A DNA stretch of 64,000 bases from Liolophura sinensis (Eukaryota; Mollusca; Polyplacophora; Chitonida; Chitonidae). Both the position numbers and the translations under genes were made by a program. Positions 1 to 11,799 of the stretch are shown one piece after another. Numbering within the stretch: the stretch's first letter is position 1; each line of letters opens with the position of its first letter. Location: NCBI RefSeq assembly GCF_032854445.1, contig NC_088295.1, forward strand, positions 2,418,501-2,482,500, read 5' to 3'. Below the pieces are notes generated by a model. The model was not told the origin of the DNA. It did no database searches and was given only the letters and a program-made list of their open reading frames with translations.

Positions 1-840
1 TGCATGACTCAGGTACATGTCAGAATGGCTCCATACACCAACTGAGGTTAAATGACAACGACAAGAAGCTTATAATTGTGAAATAAAAATCGAGGTGACC
101 TTAGCATGAACTGCATCACGAATATCTTTCTGTGGAAACTCTTTTTAGTATTGGTCCGTATGTGTCATTATGCACGGAAAAACATATATTTTGTTAGAGC
201 ACAATGGATTTAAAACGTACAAAAACTGGAGCCCATGTAATTTTGGGATAGACTTGTTGTACTATAGGCAAATGGGTCAGAAGTGTAGAATACTGTAGCA
301 TACCGCCCCGTTGTCAGTTGTTATCGACTGTTTCTCTTTCTGTCTCTCGCCCGTGGAGAATTGACAAAGGTGTTGTCAAGTTAACAGTTTAAGCCAGCCC
401 CCGCTAGTGTATTATTTATCATGACGTAATATATTGACGTCACAAGTGTTTTTTCCCACATGCGTGTAACCTCGGGTTACATCTTTTTCGACCTCGGGTG
501 CCTATTGTAGGAAATTTTTGTAAAAATTATTAAAAAGTTAGCGGTTCTAGAAACATCGGCTTGACTGGTAAACAAATTAGCATTTTCATTTGATGGCCTT
601 CTACAAGGTATTCTGTTCACCCTCTTCAACTAATTACAGTCATAAATATAATTCTTTAATTTAAACAATTTTATTATCTGTTACGGTATCTTTGATCTTG
701 TAAACGGTTAATGTCAAAACCGTGAACAACCCCGCGGCAGTCAGTTTGTCGTAACGGTCAGAGATACTGAAATGAAATGATCAGGGGTGATGATCAAAAC
801 AGTCATTGGCGCCATGATATCAGAGCAGTGAGAGATAACA
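1..840. other. No gene recognised
   Basis: AT-rich single-copy sequence with stops in all frames at normal density. TTATCATGACGTAATATATT near 416 contains a CRE-like TGACGT pair around 423-440, possibly by chance. Confidence 0.5.
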
Positions 841-1067
841 ATGGTGTTCAACTGCGTATAAGAACGTGTTCAAATGCGTATAAGAACGGACAGTGAACCG
901 TCAGCAGTATCAACCAATGATGTCAAAGCAGGTAGTAATGCCATAGTTGTCAGTGATGCCAATACAGCCCGTTATGTCAGTGCCATATGTGGTGTCACGC
1001 GTTGGTGTGAATATCATTGGTGGTATCAAAACCATAGATTGTGTCAGAGCCGTCCTTAATGCTTGAT

Positions 1068-1335
1068 GTCATCTGTGGTGTAAAAACCATCGGTTGTACC
1101 AGAACCCTCAGCGGTGTCAGTCATCTGTGGTGTAAAAACCATCGGTTGTACCAGAACCACCAGCAGTGTCAGTCATCTGTGGTGTAAAAACCATCGGTTG
1201 TACCAGAACCGTCAACAGTGTCAGCCATTTGTGGTGTAAAAAACATCGGTTGTACCAGAACCACCAGCAGTGTCAGCCATCTGTGGTGTAAAAACCATCG
1301 GTTGTCCCAAAACCGTCCGTAGTGTCATTACCATT
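1068..1335. repeat. 52-bp minisatellite, about 5 copies
   Basis: Unit starts recur at 1,068, 1,120, 1,172, 1,224 and 1,276. The core is GTCATCTGTGGTGTAAAAAC plus ATCGGTTGTACCAGAACC. More degenerate relatives with GGTGTCA and ACCATTGG extend from about 840 to 1,400. Confidence 0.9.
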
Positions 1336-1390
1336 GGTGGTGTCAAAACCATTGGTGGCTCACGATGGTGAACCGTTAGTAGGGGCATAA

Positions 1391-2078
1391 AAGCTTGTGG
1401 TGTCAGAACTCATTCCTGTTGTATCGGTGGGTCACTGATGACTTCGCTCCTTACATTATCCACACTGGCAGAATTTCTTCAACCTTTCTCAGACGTGTTG
1501 TAAATGTCAGTATGGCGTGGTGTCGCCATCGGTGGATGGTGGGCAGACGATGTTAAATAGTTTATTCTCGTAGGAATGGTCACTGCTGTGGCAATAAAAT
1601 ATGAAGCTGGGTATTGTCATTACTCTTCGTATGCCGTCACTGCCATAAAAAATATGATATTCATAAAAGCAGGCGAATGGAATAGTTTTGTTCTGGTAGA
1701 ATATTAGTCTCAGAGAATTTTTTTTATACACTACCCTGTCGGTTCTAGTATCTTGTTGCTTTAATACTACATACACATATATCAGTAAGAGGAGATGTCA
1801 GATATTAAAAAAATGCTCTCCAATACTGTATAAGCGTACAATTTGTAAGTTTATTCTCAACATCAGACCATGGATTTTGCGATTAATCATTCTCAGAACC
1901 TTCTCTGTACTGATCAAATCACAACAGTGTTCTTGAAAACTCTACATAATGAACAGTCCCATTGTTAAAAATCCCTTAGAAAGCAAACTCCTCAACACCC
2001 CTGCTTCCATTCACGGCACAACTTTATTATTTGTCATTTTGAAAATGGAAAATCTGAATGTCCTTATTCATACACATA
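1391..2078. other. No gene recognised
   Basis: Single-copy AT-rich sequence. The 89-codon minus-strand frame at 1,507-1,776 has no recognisable motif or splice context. Confidence 0.5.
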
Positions 2079-2343
2079 CATTTGTGTAGTGTTGCCTATT
2101 ATTGCCTGTTCAGGAAAGCCTGGCGATGTATATTCTACAGATACATTTGTGTAGTGTTGCCTATTATTGCCTGTTCAGGAAAGCCTGGCGATGTATATTC
2201 TACAGATACATTTGTGTAGTGTTGCCTATTGTTGCCTGTTCAGGAAAGCCTGGCGATGTATATTCTACAGATACATTTGTGTAGTGTTGCCTATTATTGC
2301 CTGTTCAGGAAAGCCTGGCGATGTATATTCTACAGATACATTT
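2079..2343. repeat. 65-bp minisatellite, about 4 copies
   Basis: Near-identical 65-bp units with CATTTGTGTAGTGTTGCCTA and AGGAAAGCCTGGCGATGTAT. Differences are single bases (ATT/GTT). The two short reading frames here are repeat by-products. Confidence 0.92.
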
Positions 2344-2344
2344 G

Positions 2345-3971
2345 GACCCAAAGCAAATCATGATGGTAGAGAAGTGTTAGCATGTCATAAAAAGTCATTG
2401 ATGAAGCGATGAAACAGCTTTCATTCCATTGCTAAGTGCTCTACCTCTGGGATATGCACACATATCAGACGTAACGTTTACTCTGCAGACCAATTAAGAG
2501 CGCACCATTGAGAACTGTACATAAATAGGGTTTGTCAAATGTCCTCGTGTATTAGTTTGTGACAGAGATATTACCCACTCTGGATATGGTTTCATCAGAT
2601 GAAACACGCCATTCGTTTTATATTCAGTATTCAGACACTAACTTGTCCATCCTCATCACGCCTGTACAGCTCTGTTTAGAACTACGCATCTACCAGTAAG
2701 ACTAAGGTACGCTGGATCAATCCCAGCCTTGGAGTTTTCTAGAATCCTTTTTCATTATAGAAATTGCTAGAAATAAACGACCTTTCAAGCAGTCTTATAA
2801 TCGTAAATCTGTCACCAGTGGGTCGTGGCAATCTGCACCTGACATGTAGGAAACGTTCATCGATAATTAACCAAATAGCGCTGAGTGGATTAACATTGGC
2901 TGTACGAACCATTCTCAAATCTGGTGTTAAAGAAGAATTAAATTAATTTAAAACTTAAAATCTCACTGTCTTGTTCTTACGAACCAATTTTTTATGAAGA
3001 ATAGATTTTTTCGAATGTAAAGCACTTTCGACCATTGGACACTTTCCCCCTGGATATTGTCGTATCCCGACAACAGCAGTCAACCCAACAAGCTAAGCCA
3101 ACATTATAAAGCATTACTAGTATGGTCCTATCTGGTCTTCAGTGCTGTTGGCAATGACAAGCAATCATCGTGTAGAAAAGAATGACAGTTAGACCACTGT
3201 CTAACTGAATTGTCGGGCATAAAAATTGTAGAGGGGAAGGACTTTTTGCTAAATTCTGCTAAAGTACCTGCCATTGTCAGAACTTGCCGCTAGGTGTCTT
3301 CCTGACATGGATAATAGGGGCGACGTTGCTTTGTCTCTGATACAAGTACCCTTGTGAGATGTGAGTAAAGCAATCAGTGTGGTTCTTGATCGTAAACCTG
3401 GCATCCTTACAATATACACGGATCTAGGAAAGAAAAGACTCTAATCTCTAAACAAGCAAAAATCCTACCACAACAAACAAAATGTGTCCAGTTATAGTAT
3501 TATATAAGCCATTTTCGTTTTCTCAGACTTATGCGAACCATTTTGTGCAATAAGATGCCTATGAGGCTCAGTATAATCATGGAAATGCAGGAGAACGATG
3601 CGGAGGACAGAGATATTGAATGGAGTCGTGTTATTTATTGTTATCGGTTGTATTATAACAGTGTCCGTTGAAGTCATACTGCGTCCCACCCCTGTCTGGG
3701 TGTATCATTATATGGCGCAAAATAATGGAGGAGTACTCCGATGTTTTCACATATAAAGAAATTTGCTAGCATGCTGTGTTATCTTAACTACCCATTAACC
3801 ATGCTGACACTTACATCGCAACAAATCCCGAAACTTCAGAGTGAAATCATTTCACTTTTTGATGTGACTGACGGATGGTTACATTATTGAAGAAAGGATT
3901 ACATTAATTTATTTGTCTGATAGGCATTTCATTTCAGATTGTTCTCAGATAGGAGATAAATTTGGCAATTT
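2345..3971. other. No gene recognised
   Basis: Single-copy. A B-box-like string GGATCAATCCC near 2,714 hints at an old tRNA-derived element, but a matching A-box is not clear. Short frames here are unconvincing. Confidence 0.45.
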
Positions 3972-5175
3972 GGATATGTGAGATGTCTGGGAGATGACCG
4001 GGGGATAGGTTAGATGACTGGGGATATACGAGATGCCTGGGAGATGACCGGGAGATAGGGTAGATGACTGGGGATATGCGAGATGTCGGGGAGATGACCG
4101 GGGGATAGGTTAGATAACTGGGGATATGCGAGATGTCTGGGAGATGACCGGGGATAGGTAAGATAACGAGGGATATGCGAGATGTCGGGGAGATGACCGG
4201 GGATAGGTTAGATGACTGGGGATATGTGAGATGTCTGGGAGATGACCGGGGGATAGGTTAGATAACTGGGGCTATGCAAGATGTCGGAGAGATGATCGGG
4301 GGATAGGTAAGATTTCTAGGGATATGCGAGATGTCTGGGAGATGACCGGGGATAGGTTAGATGACTGGAGATATGCGAGATGTCGGGGAGATGATCGGGG
4401 AATAGTTAAGATAACGAGGGATATGTGAGATGTCTGGGAGATGACCGGGGATAGGTTAGATGACTGGGGATATGTGAGATGTCTGGGAGATGACCGGGGG
4501 ATAGGTTAGATAACTGGGGCTATGCGAGATGTCTGGGAGATGACCGGGAGATAGGGTAGATGACTGGGGATATGCGAGATGTCGGGGAGATGATCGGGGG
4601 ATAGGTAAGATAACGAGGGATATGTGAGATGTCTGGGAGATGCCCGGGGATAGGTTAGATGACTGGGGATATGTGAGATGTCTGGGAGATGACCGGGGGA
4701 TAGGTTAGATAACTGGGGCTATGCGAGATGTCTGGGAGATGACCGGGAGATAGGTTAGATGACTGGGGATATACGAGATGTCTGGGAGATGATCGGGGGA
4801 TAGGTAAGATAACGAGGGATATGCGAGATGTCTGGGAGATGACCGGGGATAGGTTAGATAACGAGGGATATGCGAGATGTCTGGGAGATGACCGGGGATA
4901 GGTTAGATGACTGGAGATATGCGAGATGTCGGGGAGATGATCGGGGGATAGGTAAGATAACGAGGGATATGCGAGATGTCTGGGAGATGACCGGGGATAG
5001 GTTAGATGACTGGAAATATGCGAGATGTCGGGGAGATGATCGGGGGATAGGTAAGATAACGAGGGATATGGGAGATGACCGGGGATAGGTTAGATGACTG
5101 GAAATATGCGAGATGTCGGGGAGATGATCGGGGGATAGGTAAGATAACGAGGGATATGTGAGATGTCTGGGAGAG
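3972..5175. repeat. 49-bp G-rich minisatellite, about 24 copies
   Basis: Unit core GATATGCGAGATGTCTGGGA then GATGACCGGGGGATAGGTTA. Units alternate between endings of the GATGACTGGG and GATAACGAGGG types, giving patchy dimer order. The strand is G/A-rich with repeated GGGG runs. Several units contain AGGTAAGA, a donor-like string. Open frames on both strands are by-products. Confidence 0.92.
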
Positions 5176-5420
5176 CTGACCAGAGCTGATATGAGAATAA
5201 TCACTTTCTGAATATCATATTAGCCATTATATCTCATTTATTTCTTCGTTCTAACCGAGAAATTTTGACTTCTTATCTATTCTATTGGTATTTACTTACT
5301 AACTGCCACGTTGGAAATATTTTACGGGTTTATGGGTGGGTCATCAAAGATGTAAACAGTTTTACAGTTATTTGTATTCGCGTTACACTTTTCACCACCA
5401 ATCAAATGCTGCCCTATTAG

Positions 5421-5700
5421 AGTGAGTGAGTGAGTGCTAGGGGTTTAACGTTGAACTGAACAATTTTTCAGTCATATGACGACGAAGGAGCCCTTAGAGT
5501 GTATGTAATGTGCCTCTTTATTGCCGAACCGATTTCCACCGAGTCAACCAGTCGTTGCACTATCCCCTTAATGCTTAATGACAAGCGAGGAAGTTACAGC
5601 TTCATCGTCTGTTTTTTAAGGTCTTAGGTGTGACCCGAGCATGGATTGACCCGTGGATTTACCGCTCCCGACGCGGACGCTCTATCAACTGTGCTATCCT
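5421..5700 (-). mobile_element. tRNA-derived SINE, second family, with clear target-site duplication
   Basis: On the minus strand the head reads like a tRNA, with A-box-like TAGCACAGTTGATAGAGCG near 5,695 and a degenerate B-box GGTCAATCCAT near 5,650. The tail region has the TCATATGACGACGAAGGAG motif. It is flanked by a perfect 10-bp duplication GCCCTATTAG (5,411-5,420 and 5,701-5,710). A short (GAGT)n run marks the tail end. Confidence 0.8.
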
Positions 5701-5710
5701 GCCCTATTAG

Positions 5711-8400
5711 AAGAATATGATACGTAAACATCACTCATCATTCAAACCCACCTTTAGGCTTTGGTAAAATCGATTCAACCAGCTCATTAACGGGCAATAT
5801 GACATCATTATCCGGCCACAGTTATGTAAGGTGAGAATTCAACTCATATCACTCATAAAAGTGATCGTGTGACTATTTTATGTCGAGCTATGTGTTTTAG
5901 AGGTTAATGGGACAAATGAAGCTGGCTCAGTTAGGCGTGTATATGTTGCACTGTGTTAAGTCTCTTCCTCGATGGTTTATGGTGTGTCAGGAAGTCAGAA
6001 TGACGTGATATATGGATGCTTTTATCCTTGAAATTACCCCACAACAACACGTCGTTAGGTAGCCGTAAGTTCCTGTCAGTAAATGGAAAAGGTAAATATC
6101 TATAAATCGCTAGACGGAACTGGTGAAGAGTTTTAAAAAGGTGACATCTACTTACCTGTCGTATGCATTATGTATCATGCTTTTGGCCAAATGGTTTTGT
6201 TTTACGATCCCTTTGAGTTAGAATGGAGCCTTTGGGAATGAGTAAATAGTTTACCCGATCACACAACCACGTAGGCCTATTTATAAAGATCAGCCCGTGC
6301 TCTGGTCATTGTTGATGTATTTGCACCTGTGAATAGTAGAGGAGTGTTTATTACCACATTTATAGATACTAAATTTGAACTTTTTCAAATTCCCAGACTT
6401 TCCACTGACGGATAATATTGATTACAGGAAGGAAAATATATTAAAACGGGTTTGCAAATACTTAATAGAAGATATTGTGTGTGTTGTTTTAATATCTGGT
6501 TGACCATAAATCGCAAATAATTTCCACATAGCTTTACATTATCCATAGCTGGAGGCGTATAAAATTCGCTTCTTATTCCACAAATGATCCAGTTCTAAAC
6601 TTGTGTCTATAAATCGGAAAATAAAGTCATTGTCTTCAGAAAACCCCAATCGCATTTTAAAATGAGTTATGGTGCAGATTTCACATTAAACGTACAAGTT
6701 CATGTATATGCAATAACCTCAGTCAATCCGTGTTTTTGTCAAGAGATTGATGACTGACTTTGTTAAGCTGGCGTCAAAGACATTGTTCAGTTGTTTTCTA
6801 GATTCCCTTGGACGTTATTACATTTCGTTCTTTTTTGGATCATTGATATTTAAATTACCTCGTCAGATTTTTCATTCGTCGTTTTTTTCATCGTTTAAGA
6901 TATATTTTTAAACTTAAATATACCTAAACCCGCTAAAACTTTTGACTTTATTGATAATTTTACTATGAAAAAACAATGCTTCCATTTCAGTGTGTTCTGT
7001 ATAGGCGCACTGACCACCTGATCTGGCCTAGTTACGGGAAGGCGTCCAACGGTCACACTCACTAGCACTCTACAGCCACACAGAAGAACACTCCTTCCCA
7101 TAGGCCCTATCTGTGATACAAGCAGTCTACAGCCACACAGAAGAACACTCCTTCCCATAGGCCGTATCTGTGATACAAGCAGTCTACAGCCACACAGAAG
7201 AACACTCCTTCCCATAGGCCCTATCTGTGATACAAGCACTCTGCAGGCATACAGAAGAACACTCCTTCCCATAGGCCCTATCTGTGATACAAGCAGTCTA
7301 CAGCCACACAGAAGATCACTCCTTCCCATAGGCCCTATCTGTGATACAAACACTTTACAGCCACACAGAAGAACACTCCTTCCTATGATACAAACACTCT
7401 ACAGCCACACAGAACACTCCTTCCTATAGGCCCTATCTGTGATACAAGTAGTTTACAGCCACGCAGAAGAACACTCCTTCCTATAGGCCTTGTCTCGTCC
7501 TACACTTCTGCTTCTGCATGACCTGGCCAACATATCTGCTCTGTCGAGAAACGAATTTGCTTTTTCGGTCTTGTCTTTGTGCGAAAAGTTAGCTTTAACC
7601 ACATTTAGATAATTTCATTCAAAATCCAGACCGAGACATTTTTGCAACCTACAGGTTATTTGGTTGCAGCTTTTTGTGATTTGCTTCTATTGTTTGAAAA
7701 TTTAAACGGCGTTCAATTTTTGTAGAATATTATCTAATCGCATTATTACTTTTTGTGTGTCATGTTTGAAGATGAATGTTACAAGCAATTTAGTGTTTGT
7801 ACGATAATTTTATGTTTGAAAATGATTTTTTCAGTGCAATTTACTATTGCTTTTCCATGCTGCCTGTTGCAGCCATACCTTTTAATGCGTCTGTAGCAAA
7901 GATTGTTTTGTCGATTTTTCATCACGCACACAAGGTTGGTATGGAGGAAGAAACGTATTATTTAACATTGTCTAAGGTTATGAACAGGGTCTCTCTTATA
8001 CGATGTGTTGACCAAATTGATGTCTTATACGATGTGTTGACCAAATTGATGTCAGGAAACTCTGGACAAAACAGCTGAGACACGAGTCGTGCTCAGTCCA
8101 TACACTTTTCACTGTGGCGTAAATTGTTTACCAGTTCCTCTAACGTGCTTCGTCACTTCTGGGTTCCATCCGCTAAAACGCTTCCCGATGTAATCATACT
8201 GGTTAATCTGTTTTACACAAAACAACTGAATAAAACCCAGATGCAATGAAGAGTAAAAAAGTAACTAAAATCAAATGCCAGGATTATTAGGTTTTGAATA
8301 AAACTGATGCATCAAGTTAACGACGATGTAAAGAGTGCAGAGATGACGAGATCTTTATCAAAACGTTTAGTGATCAGCGATAACTAGGCAGTGAGGAACC
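5711..8400 (+). repeat. Diverged segmental duplication, copy A
   Basis: This segment aligns by eye, in order, with 8,590-9,550 (copy B) and 11,800-13,910 (copy C). Shared strings include GTGATCGTGTGACTATTTTA and TTAAGTCTCTTCCT with B. AAAATGAGTTATGGTGCAGA and its neighbours are shared with B and C. A GCAGCTT stretch, an ACATTTAGATAATTTCATTC stretch and a CAGCTGAGACACGA block are shared with C. No reading frame is preserved between copies, so the unit is probably non-coding or a non-autonomous element. It contains the 57-bp minisatellite at 7.06-7.48 kb and a 29-bp direct duplication at 7,991-8,050. Confidence 0.65.
7060..7485. repeat. 57-bp minisatellite within duplication copy A, about 7.5 copies
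   Basis: Unit TACAGCCACACAGAAGAACA then CTCCTTCCCATAGGCCCTAT and CTGTGATACAAGCAGTC. The last copies are shortened by internal deletion. 57 is a multiple of 3, which yields a 152-codon minus-strand frame; I do not regard that as a gene. Confidence 0.92.
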
Positions 8401-8589
8401 ATTAATGTACATCGCGGCTATGTGACATGAACAATGGTCACATCAACATCACATTGCCATTACACTTCGAGGCCAAACGCATGTACATGATTTAAATATT
8501 CATGAGTGCAGAGTAAAACACCAAATCCAACTAGTTCAAGTCGATGATATTCAACCTTACTTCAATGTAAGTAAAATGTCAACCGTATA

Positions 8590-9550
8590 CACGCACCAAC
8601 GTCCCTTTTAGTCTTTGGCCAGATCGATACCCAACTCACTAACCGACAATATGACGTCATTATCTGGAGACAATTATTTAAGGTGATAATTCATCATAAA
8701 AGCGATCTTGTGACAGTTTTATGTCAAGTTATGTGTTGTAGATATTTAGGTGATAAATGAAACTGGCTCAGTTGGGCGACATGTATTACACTGTATTAAG
8801 TCTCTTCCTGGATGGTTTATTGCGTAGAGACAGATATAATTACGTGAAATACGGGAACTTCGGTCCTTGTAATTACACCGCAACAACATGGCGTAAAGTT
8901 TGTGTCCAACAGGTTTGTGTACCGGTTGTATCCATTATGTTTCATGCTACTGGATGTTATTGCTTTGGGCCAGGATGGAGTTCCTTGGGAATACCTGATC
9001 CCTAAAACCATATTTATATCAATCAGTTCATGGTTTATTATTTATTACTGCTGTTATATGTATCGGGAAGAGAGTCGCTTTTATTACCACTTCTATGGAC
9101 GATATCTGAAAGTTTTCGGATTCTATGCTGTTATAAAATATTGAAAACATGCACTAAGATATATGAACGAGGTTTATATATAAAATACGAAACACAAGAG
9201 ATTATTTGTGTTCTTTTAATATTTAATTTAATAATATTTTTGTTCATTATAAATCGTATGTTCCTGGAGGCGTACACGGTTCACTTTTTGCTCTACTATT
9301 GCAAAAATTCCAGTTTTAATCTTTTGTCTAAGGACTTAAAGAAAAATTCATTTGTCCTCAGGAAATTCTCAACTCATTATAAAATGAGTTATAGTCCCGA
9401 TTTCCCCAAAAGTGGGATAATTTCAAATAATGACATCCGTTAATCCGTGTTTTCCTGAGGAGATGGATGACTGGCTGTGTTATAATGGCAGCACAAAGTT
9501 AATTTTGGAGTTTCGCTGAAACGTTGTTACAATTTATTTCATCATGAGCG
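8590..9550 (+). repeat. Diverged segmental duplication, copy B (partial)
   Basis: It matches the first 1.1 kb of copy A: GACAATATGACGTCATTATC, a GATAAATGAAACTGGCTCAG stretch, TATAAAATGAGTTATAGTCC, GAGATGGATGACTGGCTGTG. It stops just before the 16-bp array at 9,554; the second half seen in A and C is missing. The 137-codon frame at 9,030-9,443 lies here. It is not conserved in A or C and is AT-rich, so I do not call it a gene. Confidence 0.65.
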
Positions 9551-9553
9551 CTG

Positions 9554-9684
9554 GTGGATTGGGTGTCTGGGCGATTGGGTGTCTGGGCGATTGGGTGTCT
9601 GGGCGATTGGGTGTCTGGGCGATTGGGTGTCGTGTCTGGGCGATTGGGTGTCTGGGCGATTGGGTGTCTGGGCGATTGGGTGTC
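9554..9684. repeat. 16-bp minisatellite, about 8 copies
   Basis: GGGCGATTGGGTGTCT repeated head to tail, with one copy carrying a short extra GTGTC. It sits exactly where duplication copy B loses similarity to copy A. Confidence 0.92.
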
Positions 9685-9689
9685 TATGC

Positions 9690-10199
9690 TTAAACTATAA
9701 TCTTATTTCTTGCAATGTTTTTTCGCTGTCCCATTTTTTCCTCTAGAAATATTGTAATACTGTCTTTGACCATCTATAATAAAGGCCTTTGACGGTGTTT
9801 TGTTACATAGTCAAAACAACATCATTAGCCTTATGTCTTAGTTGCCTTATAACAGGTGTGTTTTCGAATGGCGTCTGCCATAGTACTCATGTACGTCATT
9901 ACGAATATTACATGTCCATTACTTTCAATTTATTGGTTGTATGCTTGACGTATCCTTTTTGATAAGTATTAGATATCATCCACTTATTTCTGCAATATAC
10001 AACATCTGTGAACCCCAGCACAGTGTAACAATACTCCATACATTATCTCCCTATTGTACTTTATCTTTATCCATGTTTCATTGTTATCATCAACATAATA
10101 CAAAACATACTTGTAAGTGAAGTGTAAATGCACTTTATTTTAAAATCACAAGGTAACGCAGTACATACTTAACTGCTATAATTTTCTTTGTATTATTTT
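9690..10199. other. No gene recognised
   Basis: AT-rich sequence between the 16-bp array and the LINE 3' remnant. It may include more of the LINE in unrecognisable form. Confidence 0.45.
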
Positions 10200-10884
10200 A
10201 CAGGCGGCCATCCTGCAAGACTATCCAGTCACTGTTTTGTACGTTTTGTACTGCTTAAATATAGGCCCGTTGTATGTTATTGATGGGTTTGTGTCATTTC
10301 CTGTGTTGCCTCCTTTACATTACCTTGATACAGAACGAGAGCATACGGGTATAACTCTCTTAGCTACCAAGGTGCAAAGTTGTAGAACGATTTACCTCCA
10401 GAAGTGAAGGCCGTGAACACAGTTAGAGAATTCAAAGCTCTATCAAATGAATGGTTTGGATGTATATATAGCATATGTGAGGACTAAATAAAATGTCTAA
10501 TACTTCGAGCATATTTTCCTCTACTTTTATTTTTTTCTCAACTGCACTACTAAGTTTTATGCTTAGTTCCTTTTGTGTTGTTTCAACCATTCTTATCCAA
10601 AAATGGTAATAATTTATTTTTTTATGTAAAAATATTCATAAAGGCCTATGTCGGCATGAATATATATACATACGTGTTTTTTGTCTCTTCCAAATATCTT
10701 TTCTTAAATATCTTAATATTTCTTTCATAGATGTGTATGGAAAAAAATGATTGTGGGTGTCATTTACACACTTGTTTTGTTATCGTACTAGTCATTGTTT
10801 GTTCTGTCGGCATAAGTAGCCTTTGGCTAATGTTAACTAGTGGTAACCAACCAACGTTAAATAAAGATTTTGAGATTTTGAGAA
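10200..10884 (+). mobile_element. 5'-truncated LINE (CR1/Jockey-like) with 3' tail
   Basis: It contains the reverse transcriptase C-terminal remnant at 10,335-10,487, then about 370 bp of AT-rich 3' UTR. It ends with AATAAA (10,860-10,865) and two tandem copies of an 8-bp unit, ATTTTGAG. Short 3' tandem units instead of a long poly(A) are typical of CR1/L2-type LINEs. The left limit is uncertain and no target-site duplication was identified. Confidence 0.6.
10335..10487 (+). pseudogene. Non-LTR retrotransposon reverse transcriptase C-terminus, decayed
   Basis: Fifty codons in one frame resemble the extreme C-terminus of CR1/Jockey-type LINE ORF2 proteins: GYNSLSYQGAKL, then NDLPPEVKAVNTVREFKAL, ending at a TAA at 10,485. 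Most family members have Trp in the KLWNxLP motif; here it is a stop (TAG at 10,383-10,385), so the copy is dead. The upstream reverse transcriptase and endonuclease regions are not recognisable. This is the usual 5'-truncated state of LINE insertions. Confidence 0.7.
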
Positions 10885-11799
10885 AGCCCCAATGTGTGAG
10901 ATAAATAGGATTTTTATTTAACTTTATCATTGCGTTTTTGTGTTCTTTTAGGGGTTTATGTCACACAAAATGAAGCATTGCCCAAATTTTTCTTGTTTTG
11001 AAGAAATTTAGCCAGTGGAATTCAATATTGCTTCATACACTGTGAAGATTACAAGAGGCTTGCTGTAGTTATTAATGGGCACGTTTAAAAACAGATTGCT
11101 ATCACGATGATTCATCAAGGGCAAAGCATTCTCTCACTCGAAGATGGCCAATATGTTCTTCTGTAGGGAATACAAAAAGGAATGGCGGAATGATTAGGGG
11201 CTAACGCGATCTCATGACGTGGTGAAAAAGAAGAGCGAACCAATGAGTTTAGCGCCACAGTGACAGTATGCCATTCATATCGTGTTGTTTTATGTGTGAA
11301 GACAACATGGGTGCTTTGGGTAAAACCACCAGCCTTTGGTAATAAACTGGAAAAAAATTGCCCACTTGTGACCTACAGATATGCACGCAATACTGGTGGA
11401 GGACAAACGGTCTTTTACGAACATTAGACAGCGGGAAGTGCCACATAGGTCACCAAGGCCCGATGAACAGTGAGGGCAAGGGCATACGAACCTGGTATGG
11501 TAAGGCTGGGAATTGTCCCCAGAGAGCTGCGACAAAAAGTTCAAATCTCCATATGCAAGCATAATTCCGTAAATCCCGACTCGGCAGTTTAACACTTGGT
11601 TGAATAGTCCATAACAGATCCATAGTCACAGCAAGTTTGTAATAACCGACCCAAGTCCTTTTGGACAGAAAACGGTAATTTTGTTTTTGATTTATTTATA
11701 TATTTATTTGTTTGATAATTTTCCAGAACGTTACATTAGTGGTACATAGTGGTTGAAATATGTAGGGCAGACTGTGTAATCTAACGGGCCTGTATTGAA
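10885..11799. other. No gene recognised
   Basis: Single-copy sequence. Overlapping short frames on both strands at 11,249-11,595 show no family similarity that I can see. Confidence 0.45.

Noticed and set aside
2700-2760. tRNA gene
   Set aside because: Only a B-box-like GGATCAATCCC is visible; no cloverleaf could be drawn and no A-box is convincing.
9030-9443. 137-codon frame in duplication copy B as a membrane protein gene
   Set aside because: AT-rich hydrophobic translation with no motif; the frame is broken in copies A and C.
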